Of a stretch of DNA of 11,566 nucleotides, positions 1-7,107 are shown piece by piece. The notes beneath the pieces were generated by a model that was given only the letters and a program-made list of their open reading frames with translations, was not told where the DNA came from and searched no databases. The DNA comes from Podochytrium sp. JEL0797 (Eukaryota > Chytridiomycota > Chytridiomycetes > Chytridiales > Chytriomycetaceae): assembly GCA_027596195.1 (NCBI GenBank), contig JADGJG010000870.1, positions 1 to 11,566 on the forward strand, given 5' to 3'. Every line of letters starts with the position of its first letter. The first letter of the stretch is position 1. Both the position numbers and the translations under genes were made by a program.

Positions 1-288
1 GCGATTAAGAGTCGATTTCTCCCACAGCCTCAAAAGAGCCAATCAAAAACCCCAAGTACAAGATTTCGAATTCAGTAACCATCAATTCTATATGGTGCCA
101 GCCAATTGCCAGTCAACTGCCAAAACCAATCCGTTTGCCGAAAGACCCTTAACATGCTCAACAATGCAATGCGAAATTTGGTTCGGACCGGAGGCTGCAA
201 GCCCCAAGAAGGAGTGGCACGTAAGAAGCCAAGCGTGTCGAGACGAGTATTCGCGGAAGGGGTCCGAAGGACATACTGGACTCGCGCG

Positions 289-344
289 GGCAGTTTTGAA
301 GGAGCGGGGACAAAACAGGCCGGAATATCGCCAATCTAAAGGAG
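289..344 (+). repeat. Direct repeat copy A (pairs with 548-603)
   Basis: This 56-nt segment matches 548-603 at 48 of 56 positions by eye, in the same orientation. The shared core includes TTGAAGGAGCGGGG and GGAATATCGCC. Weaker similarity continues downstream: CGCGGGGTGG at 411-420 recurs at 682-691, with about 12 nt of net length change between the copies. It looks like an old local duplication of roughly 140 bp. Confidence 0.75.
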
Positions 345-547
345 ATTCGTGATAAATTATCTTTCTGAAAGCGTAGATGGATCGGACGTGTGCTGGTCCT
401 TGGAGTTTGGCGCGGGGTGGCTGGTTTTGGAATTGCCACGCCTCTTGGCATTTGACACGTTTGGCTACCTGGAACAGGCAAATATTGTAGCACCAGAATG
501 CAACGTTTAGAGATAAAGCACTCGTTGGAAATGGCCTGCGATTGGTG

Positions 548-603
548 GGCAGATTTGAAGGAGCGGGGTCAAGACAGGCGGGAATATCGCCCATAGAAAG
601 GAT
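548..603 (+). repeat. Direct repeat copy B (pairs with 289-344)
   Basis: This is the second copy of the duplicated module, 259 bp to the right of copy A and about 86% identical over 56 nt. It lies closer to the probable RPL21 start region. It has no terminal inverted repeats, target-site duplications or coding content, so nothing marks it as a transposon. Confidence 0.75.
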
Positions 604-699
604 CTTGAAGGAGTCGTTTGTGCTTCTCAATTTATGGCTGCATCGGAAGTGTGGTAAATTAAAGCGGGAGTTGGTGGTTGTCGCGGGGTGGTGTGGTTT

Positions 700-1068
700 T
701 TTGCCCCTCTCCCTTCAGATTTTTCTCAGTCAACTTCGTGAGTCGATCGCCGCACCAACTACCCATCCCCACTGCCACCGCCATCGAAGACCGCCATCAG
801 TACCCGCAGACTATCCGCAGACGTGCAGACTACGAATCAGTGTGTGCAGAGTGTTCGAATCGTTGGGATGCGCCGAGTTGGGACTTGGATGAGAGCAGAT
901 GCCATGGCTGTGTACCGGATGCCTTCCCTTACGACGAGCGGCCCATTCGAAACATACCGATACGCTGGATCTGCAAACCACTCCGAATCTATCTGTCCAT
1001 GCTGTGTTGCTTTGGATTCTAACCTCGCTTCTCTTTGTGTTTCTCGAATCCGCAGACTCTAATCAGAA
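700..1068 (+). promoter_or_regulatory. RPL21 leader region with probable 5'-UTR intron
   Basis: A pyrimidine-rich stretch near 700-735 is followed by a strong donor, GTGAGT, at 738-743. A branch-site match, TTCTAAC, has its CTAAC at 1019-1023, and CCGCAG ends at 1055, 13 nt before the RPL21 ATG (1069). Together they define a likely 318-nt leader intron, 738-1055. A later AG ends at 1066 (AATCAG). The coding intron of the same gene has an almost identical branch context (ATTCTAAC). Similar CCGCAGACT elements occur earlier, at about 795-840, and could act as alternative acceptors. The splice signals are seen; the intron itself and the transcription start are inferred. Confidence 0.55.
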
Positions 1069-1808
1069 ATGCCACACTCCTTTGGTACGTCTCGCTCTGC
1101 ACTCGAATTGTTATTCTCGGAGCGTATTTGGATCGGAGTTGGATATGTGCGATGGAGGCGAGTTGCGATTTTCAGGACGACGAGGGAGATGGTTGCGAAT
1201 TCCGGCTGCATTCGAACGGATTCGAGATTTCGACACAGCATGTGAACCAGCAGCATCCTCCTGCCAACGAATCGGGACGAATCGATCTCTCTGCTCAATG
1301 CGTCGTAATGGAGGAATTCTAACCCATCTTGCGTCCATCAGGTCTCCGTGCCCGTACCCGTCACTTGTTCTCCCGTGCGTTCAGAACCCAGGGACAGATC
1401 AAGTTGTCCACCTACATGGTGAACTACAAGGTCGGTGACATTGTCGACATCAAGGCCAACGGAGCCGTCCAGAAGGGTATGCCCCACAAGTTCTACCACG
1501 GAAAGACCGGAATCGTGTACAACGTGACCAAGTCGTCTGTCGGTGTGATTGTCAACAAGATTGTTGGAAACCGTTACATTGAGAAGAGAGTCAACATCCG
1601 TGTTGAGCACATCAAGCACTCCCAATGCCGTACCGACTTCTTGCGTCGTGTCAAGCACAACGCCGCGGCTCTCACTGAGGCCAAGGCCAACGGAACCAAG
1701 GCCGTCATGAAGCGTCAGCCTGCCCAGCCCCGCACTGCTCACTACGTTTCTTCCAAGAACAACGCCCCCATCACCGTTGCCCCCGTTCCTTACGAAGCAC
1801 TTGTTTAA
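1069..1808 (+). CDS. RPL21: 60S ribosomal protein L21 (eL21)
   Basis: This is a structural protein of the cytosolic large ribosomal subunit. The coding sequence joins 1069-1084 and 1342-1808 and gives 160 residues, the usual length for the family. Exon 1 encodes only MPHSF plus one base; the spliced protein continues GLRARTRHLFSRAF. Hallmarks in order are GDIVDIKANGAVQKGMPHKF, YHGKTGIVYNVTKSSVGV, VGNRYIEKRVNIRVEHIKHS, KRQPAQPR and the C-terminal APVPYEALV. The spelling is fungal-like. The ATG is chosen because its tiny exon splices in phase and restores the conserved N-terminus; no ATG lies at that point in the main exon. Codons favour C at the third position, as expected of a highly expressed gene. 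It converges with the WDR49-like gene, and the two stop codons are 108 bp apart. Confidence 0.97.
1085..1341 (+). other. RPL21 coding intron
   Basis: The donor is GTACGT at 1085. CTAAC at 1319-1323 is a branch-site match 18 nt before the acceptor CATCAG, which ends at 1341. The 257-nt intron interrupts codon 6 after its first base. It is longer than most introns in the window and unusually dense in CGAAT/ATTCG. I looked for a snoRNA and saw no convincing C/D box pair. Confidence 0.95.
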
Positions 1809-1880
1809 GTTGAATCTGAATGGAGTGGTGTGGTTGAAAATAAGGGAAATAAGAGTTCTTAAAGCTCATTTTGCAGCTTA

Positions 1881-1886
1881 AATAAA
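1881..1886 (+). terminator. Poly(A) signal of RPL21
   Basis: A canonical AATAAA lies 73 nt after the RPL21 stop codon, with a T-rich stretch (about 1890-1925) just downstream. It sits 10 bp from the poly(A) signal of the opposite-strand gene. Confidence 0.75.
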
Positions 1887-1896
1887 CACTTCTTTC

Positions 1897-1902
1897 TTTA
1901 TT
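1897..1902 (-). terminator. Poly(A) signal of the WDR49-like gene
   Basis: TTTATT on the plus strand reads AATAAA on the minus strand, 14 nt after the WDR49-like stop codon (1917-1919). Cleavage 10-30 nt further on would fall inside the RPL21 3' UTR, so the two mature transcripts probably overlap tail to tail. Confidence 0.65.
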
Positions 1903-1916
1903 GTTTTTTTGTCTGT

Positions 1917-4900
1917 TCATTTTTTTTTCATTTTGGGCCCGGGATTGGCAAAGGCGGGAATCTCTTCGAGACTGTGGCAGGTGAGCATATGGAATACGGC
2001 ATCGTGTTTTACTCTGAGAGCTGTGCGCTGTAGACTTTTCGGCGGTTTCAATGAGGCGTCAAAAGTGAAGAATCGCTGAGGTTTTCCATGAGTTGTTATT
2101 TTCTCATTGAGGGCGTGAAACAAAATAAAAAACGGACGATACCTTTTGGTTCTTGACTGATATTAGGTCTGGATTGATTGTCCAATCTTCTGCTTCTTTC
2201 TTTCGTTGGCATTGCTCTGAAAATCGACAGATGGGGGTCAGTATTCCCTGGAAGTGGAGTGTAATCCATTTGTCCTCCCTCACCTCGCCATTTTTTGATA
2301 ATATGTACTTGGATTGCACGCAGTCGCATGTCCCTCATCTTCTTGCCCAAGTCGACTAAGAATAGAGAGTTAGACGCGTGTTGGAAGTGGGAAGGAATTT
2401 TGAGTTACCCTTCTCCTCAGGCGCTCCAAGCTCATGCTCCAACTCCTTTGAGATTCCATCTGGCAGTGGATCACAAAGAAATAAACCATTAGGTGAATTT
2501 CAGAAAAGGATTCAAAAAAAAACTCACGCTTCCATGTCTCAATCACATCCTTCTTGAGATTCTCGCGGTGATTCGTGATCAACTGGTTGTGCTGCTTTTC
2601 GATCGCGCTTTCCTTTTTGACGTCCACGGGAAGGGGCATATATGTGCTTGGGTCGTCGATGACCCACGGAACGTCTTGTCCGAAAATGCCAATGTGTGTT
2701 CCTGTTGGGTGTCAGATAGGGGAGGAGTATGGGGGGTGTTAAAAAAGAGTTCTTCCGTTTAAGAAAAATGAATCTCGCGTGTGTGTTTTTGTTTTTTACC
2801 ATCCGAAGTCCAAACGCGAACAGTTCCGTCTTTGGAGGAAGTTAAAATGACATCATGCGCGTTGACGTAGTTGACACTGCAAATGGCGAGGGGGTGCGTA
2901 TTAATTAGTGTTGATTCCCGATTCTTGGTTCCGCAAAATGTATTCACCTTGAGATGCTTTGCACATGCGCGCGCCAAAACGTTTTCATGACCACCTGACT
3001 TTCATAGTTTTTGGCTTCCTTCTTGTTGCTGCTGTTGCTGTCGATCAAGAACGCAGACAAGTCGAATACCTTTGAAGCAAGGAGGATGAGCCCATTCCCT
3101 TTCCCATTTTACGAAATAACACACTCAACTCGTATATGACCACGAGACCCTCCAAGGAGTAACAGAGTGCTATCTGGGTTCAGGGCCATGGTTCCAAGGC
3201 CTTCGTCTTCTGTGATTTGGCAATTCATCTATATCACACACACACGCACAGTGTCAGAGGTGCATAGTGGCCAAGAGTTCGATGATGGAAAGCAGCGCGC
3301 GTTACCTCATAGACCATGCATCCCTCATAAATGTCCCAGAATCGCAAGTACCCGTCCGCATGGCACGAAATGAGCGGAATTTTATGCCACCGCGAGCTCA
3401 TTCGTTCGGGGTTTTGCAAAAATAGAATCTGGGAGAGTTGAAAAAGTAAAATAAGTCAGCGAAATGGGGGAGGAACGGGTGGGTGGTTTACCTTTTCAAC
3501 CACTTTCTCTTCCTTACTCCGCAGATCCAAGAACGGTTCTCGCAGGGTCAGCTTGATGTACCCAGACTCCAAATTCCAAATCACAATCACGCCGTCTACG
3601 CTGGACGTGGCGAGCAAATTGGGAGGACAGAACGCGATGGAGGAAATGTCGTCTTCGTGTCTGGGAACCAGGTTGTGTAATTTTGAGCACGCAAAAAACA
3701 GTTGGCAAAAGCCACATTTGGTAATACCCTTTATGTGCGCCCCACCCCGCGCCATTCAATATTCTCACGGGCTGCATTTCAAAATGATCGTTGTCGTCCA
3801 CAAAGATGGTTATTTTCCTGTCCCATCCAACGGCAATGATGTAATGATTGGATCCCTGTTTACCCAAAATACACTCAGTTCAAAGCTCTCGGCGAAATCA
3901 ATAAACATCAGCCTCTCACCATCTCGACCCATATCACATCTGTTGCTTCCAATGGGTTTGGCTTGATCATTTTCCTCAAAATCATTCCGTTGTTGAAGTT
4001 CCACATCTGCCGGGGGTGAGGCGTGAAATGAATGTGAGTAAACCCAAACAAAGAGGGTACCCCAACAGGAATGCGAAAGAACCTTAATAATCCCATCTCG
4101 ACTCCCCGTCACCAATCGCCTTCCACTCGTGTCAAAACACATTGCCGTGATTTCGAGTTTCTAGCATGAAAAAAAGGGAAATCAGTACTAGTAGTTTGGG
4201 CCCTCGGCATTTTGTTTTTCCTCTCACCGCATGAGCGTTGTGAAACTGAAAGATTTTATCACCCGACGCGAGATCCCAAATCGACACGGTGCCCGCTTGA
4301 CACCCACTCACGACTTGGTGGAAATTCTCGTTGAACATGGCCGATACGATGCCGGCGTCGTGGCTTCGCACAATGGTGTGTCGGAGGTTTTTGTACAGCT
4401 GCGTGTGTGTATGTAGAAGGTTTTGAAAGGGAAATTCGGGGTTGAGAAAAGTGGAAAGGATTTCAATGGAAATTTTTGGTGAAACTCACGGGCCACGATT
4501 CGAGCTTATTGCTCCCCGTCAATAACTGACGATTCGTGTTGTCGAAAAAGATGGCACTGATGATGTTTTCGGGACGATGCGGCACTTTGTCCATCAAGGT
4601 TTGGAGACAGTTGAGGTTTCGAATGTTCCAGATTTTGATCACCTGCATATTCATGCGTTGGTTGCTGTTGTGCACTGGGTGGGGAGATATGTACTCTTAC
4701 TTTATCCTCCGACAAACTAATCAACTGCGATTCTTCATGATTCACAATCAAATTCACAATCGATGTGTTGTGGCCGTGAAGATTTCCCGCAGGTTTCGAG
4801 AGCACATAGGGAGTCCATAACCGACTGTTGCATCCATTTTAGCGACGACCCTCTACCCCACATACACACACACAAGTTACGCCGCAAAAGACAAAAGACT

Positions 4901-6974
4901 CACATAATCTTATCCCGTCCACCGGTGACCAAAAAACTCGGCCGCCGACACACATCAAAGCACTTGATTCCTTTCGGGACGTGGATGTACCTCACGGTTT
5001 TGCGTTCCAAGTCCCCAATCACGAGGGATTTCGTGTTTTCGGACGCGCACGATACGAAACCGTTCATTTCGGGGTAGTATTGGACTTTGAGGACCCAGTC
5101 GTTGTGTATCTTGCGCTAAGAAATAGGGGTATAAGCGACGGGAAAGGGAGGGGGGGTGGAGTCGATTCGAGTCCGTGGGGCACTTGTCAAATTTTACCCG
5201 ATAATACGACAAGCTGTTCTTTTTAAGACTATCCTTTTTTTGCAACTTCGCTGGCGTGAGCTGTTCAAACGTGTCGCTGTCGGAGGAATTGTCAAACAGG
5301 AATTTGCGCGTGATTTGGAGCACGTTGACGTATCCGCCAGCGACCCCGAAGCGACGCCGGCCCCCGCTTCCGTCGTATGGGCCGGTCTGGTTTTTACCCG
5401 AATCCAAACGAGTGGTGAGCCTGAGGAGGGGGGGGGGGGGGTCCAAAACTCACGCGCATAGGCCAGACATAAGGGATTATTTTCGAGTTGTGCAATACAG
5501 GCGAGCAGGCGCGGTTTTATAGACAGAATATCAAAAATGCAGAGTCTGTGGCGCGCAAGCGGGTGGAGAGGAAGCGATTGAACGATCAGAATATTGAGCC
5601 CCCAACGAAATCAAGGAAGAACCATAAAACTCAACTGTCGGTCATCCGTAATCAGAATCAATTTCGCATGATCATGCATAAACAACGAGTCCGCGACCCA
5701 CGACATGTTGGGAAAAAACTTTTTCGTGTCAATTACTTTTTGAAGTTTCAAATTGAGGCCATAGATTCCAACGACTCCTTCACGGCTGATATAAGTGACG
5801 GTGGTGATGGTGGGGAGGAGGGATTCGCAGCAGTTGAATGTTAAATTTTTTGAACGAGAGTTTAACTCAGTGTGGGCCATTTTTTACCTCACAGTCACGT
5901 ATTTCCGCTCCTTGGGAACAAAATCAATCCGCTTAATCATATCTTTATGCGGTCCATTAATCAGTTTGCGAATTTTCTCGTCAATCACGTTGATCTACGA
6001 TTTTTGCATAAGTTGGGAATTAAATTTTGGAAATTGCAACCAAAACAAACCAAATGCTCCGTTTCTCCCATCGATCCCGCCATCATGTACGTCGAAAACT
6101 CGTCCCAATCAACGGTTCCATCCGAATTGGCGTCGATTTTCATAAACAGCATCGTCATTTGGTCGTAACTGAGGTTTCCTCCAAGGACTTTTCCAAACAC
6201 TTCTCGAAACTGAGTGGAGTGAAATTCGAAAGGACAAGAGAATAAGCACACAATGATTATTGCGCGAAGTGAAGAAGCATGTTACTTTGTCGATATCGAA
6301 TCCACTACTCCCGTCTTCGTTCTTGTGCGCATGGAACGTTTGCATGAGTTGTTCAAAGTGTTGGATGTTCATGTATTGTTGCACGTCGCTGTTGAAACTG
6401 TATTGCGGAAACCCCCGCAAAAAGAAAGAGGTCAATTGGTGACCACATTGTTTCGTCAACAAGGGGATTTTGATTGAAGTCTATTTGCTTGATTCCAGTG
6501 TGACAGTGGCAGTTGGGGAAAGAATTCGCATGTCCCGCGTCCAGTGTTGCAGAGTCGACAAACTCGTCCAAAACACGCGTTCACTATATTTTTTTGAAGG
6601 CTCATTCGCACAGTCCGACTTTCAATTCGAGGAGTATATTGGTCGCGCTTTCAAGAACCCAACCAGATCGCGCCTCCCCCCTGACCCGCGCACTTGCAAC
6701 CTATTTCATATTTTGAAAAAAAAACTCACTTTGCCGTTCGACCCCCCGCCTTCTTTTTATCCGCGACGACTTGCGGTAATTCGCGATTGGACGCGTGGAT
6801 CCCTGAAGAGGCGATTTGATTGGCGGTCGCGTTTCCGGCGGCTTGTCCTCCTCCTCCTCCGCCACTTGTGCCACCGGTGGAGGCAGGTGGATTCGCGACT
6901 ACGGTTGCTGTGGCGAGTGGATTCGACACTTCTTGTGGTGATTGGTTGCGGTCGGATCTGATTTGAGGGAGCAT
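1917..6974 (-). CDS. WDR49: WDR49-like EF-hand and WD40-repeat protein
   Basis: This is a large protein of about 1,035 residues in 24 exons. Order of parts: a Gly/Ala/Ser/Asn-rich N-terminus, a degenerate then a canonical EF-hand (loop DANSDGTVDWDE, about residues 145-156), two runs of WD40 repeats (about 185-515 and 515-920) and a basic, charged C-terminal tail. The motif YDQMTMLFMKIDANSDG followed by VDWDEF resembles the WDR49/WDR64/EFCAB8 group, which is usually found in organisms with cilia or flagella. A calcium-responsive scaffold associated with a flagellum is therefore the likely role; this is inference from the family. The start is set at the ATG at 6974; an in-frame ATG at 7091 is less likely because it would leave only 16 bp to the divergent ATPase start. 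One exon junction (5454/5386) is out of phase by one base. The exact ortholog name is less certain than the family. Confidence 0.88.
2528..4398 (-). other. Second WD40 propeller region
   Basis: Exons 11-20 encode a more regular set: SGCQAGTVSIWDLASG, TGSRDGIIKMWNFNNG, VGWDRKITIF, TSSVDGVIVIWNLESG, CHADGYLRFWDIYEG, GGSRGHIRVFDL and TSSKDGTVRVWTSDG. That is seven blade endings, as expected of a complete propeller. The Trp-Asp position is WD or WN in several blades and degenerate (IF, VF) in others. Introns tend to fall within blades just before the final strand, so many are phase 0 between the (D/R)G and the hydrophobic strand. Confidence 0.9.
4490..5994 (-). other. First WD40 propeller region
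   Basis: Exons 4-10 carry blades recognised by their endings: TVSREGVVGIYGL, TDDRQLCIFDI, NTKSLVIGDL, TGGRDKIIRLW and SLSEDKVIKIWNIRN. The HGH...SIV entry of one blade is seen in exon 9. The stretch with FGVAGGYVNVLQ is a less regular blade. About seven blades are expected; five or six are clear, so some are divergent. WD40 propellers are protein-docking platforms; no partner can be named from the sequence. Confidence 0.85.
5428..5441 (+). repeat. G14 homopolymer beside a splice junction
   Basis: There are fourteen consecutive G on the plus strand, so C14 in the transcript of the minus-strand gene. It lies directly after the donor of exon 6 (5453) and before CCTCAG (ends 5421), like an exaggerated polypyrimidine tract. 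Homopolymers of this length are often miscounted in assemblies. Confidence 0.95.
6051..6397 (-). other. EF-hand pair of the WDR49-like protein
   Basis: Exons 2 and 3 encode a helix-loop-helix pair. The first loop (around HKNEDGSSGFDIDK, exon 2) lacks a full set of calcium ligands and looks degenerate. The second loop, at 6099-6134, has D-N-D-T-D-E at positions 1, 3, 5, 7, 9 and 12, with Gly at 6 and Val at 8, a canonical calcium-binding pattern. The helix after it runs FSTYMM. Calcium binding is predicted only for the second hand. Confidence 0.9.
6398..6729 (-). other. Long first intron of the WDR49-like gene
   Basis: At 332 nt it is three to six times longer than the other introns of this gene. 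The donor GTGAGT (6729) is strong and the acceptor AATACAG (AG at 6398-6399) is in phase. All three minus-strand frames were read for a hidden exon; short open stretches occur but none shows a family motif. An alternative acceptor 9 nt further on (CAACAG) also keeps phase. Confidence 0.6.
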
Positions 6975-7107
6975 TTGAGGAAAGTGGTCCCTTGTTTGTG
7001 CAGGGTTCGATCTTTGAGGATGGATTCGGGGGAACGAAATTTCATCACGAATTTGACCCAAATGACAACCGAGACCACGTTCTGCGTACATATAGAAGAA
7101 AGCGACG
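6975..7107. promoter_or_regulatory. Divergent promoter between WDR49-like and copper ATPase genes
   Basis: Only 133 bp separate the chosen start codons of two divergent genes. The region must hold both promoters and leaders unless an upstream exon is missing. The only core-element-like string is CATATAGAAG near 7089, about 17 bp before the ATPase ATG, which is too close for a conventional TATA box. No metal-response or other operator was recognised. Confidence 0.55.

Larger units (their letters stand above)
1..700. other. Upstream intergenic region, no supported gene
   Basis: I see no convincing gene here. Open frames exist on both strands (the longest at 88-630 on the minus strand), but their conceptual proteins show no family motif and have the uneven composition of chance frames. 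The visible structure is an imperfect direct duplication (289-344 and 548-603, with related sequence continuing to about 425 and 705), annotated separately. The right end, about 690-735, becomes pyrimidine-rich and probably holds the transcription start of RPL21. An unrecognised gene or pseudogene entering from the left cannot be excluded. Confidence 0.6.
1917..6974 (-). other. Exon-intron map of the WDR49-like gene
   Basis: Exons in transcription order: 6974-6730, 6397-6286, 6209-6051, 5994-5888, 5785-5636, 5545-5454, 5386-5198 (or 5420-5198), 5115-4904, 4824-4701, 4642-4490, 4398-4228, 4160-4083, 4006-3920, 3855-3746 (or 3855-3728), 3660-3492, 3428-3306, 3228-3130, 3069-2948, 2876-2800, 2701-2528, 2459-2409, 2355-2284, 2216-2143, 2075-1917. 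All introns begin GT and end AG, and every junction keeps phase except the one between exons 6 and 7. Apart from the 332-nt first intron and that uncertain junction, introns are 53-102 nt. Boundaries were chosen where phase, GT-AG and WD40 motifs agree, for example SEDK to VIKIW, DGIIK to MWNF, and GGSRGHIR to VFDL. The first intron, the 6/7 junction and the exon 14 end are the weak points. Confidence 0.78.

Noticed and set aside
88..630. 180-codon open frame on the minus strand upstream of RPL21
   Set aside because: It has no family motif and an irregular composition, and it spans both copies of the duplicated module; it looks like a chance frame.
289..705. Transposable element at the upstream duplication
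   Set aside because: There are no terminal repeats, target-site duplications or transposase remnants; only two diverged copies are visible.
1085..1341. snoRNA inside the RPL21 intron
   Set aside because: Ribosomal protein introns often host snoRNAs, but no convincing C/D box pair or ACA-terminated hairpins could be seen.
899..1438. 179-codon plus-strand frame overlapping the RPL21 start
   Set aside because: It crosses the RPL21 leader, intron and second exon in a different frame and resembles nothing; the RPL21 model explains the region.
5488..5844. 118-codon plus-strand open frame
   Set aside because: It is antisense to exons 5 and 6 of the WDR49-like gene, which show clear WD40 blade motifs and phased splice sites.
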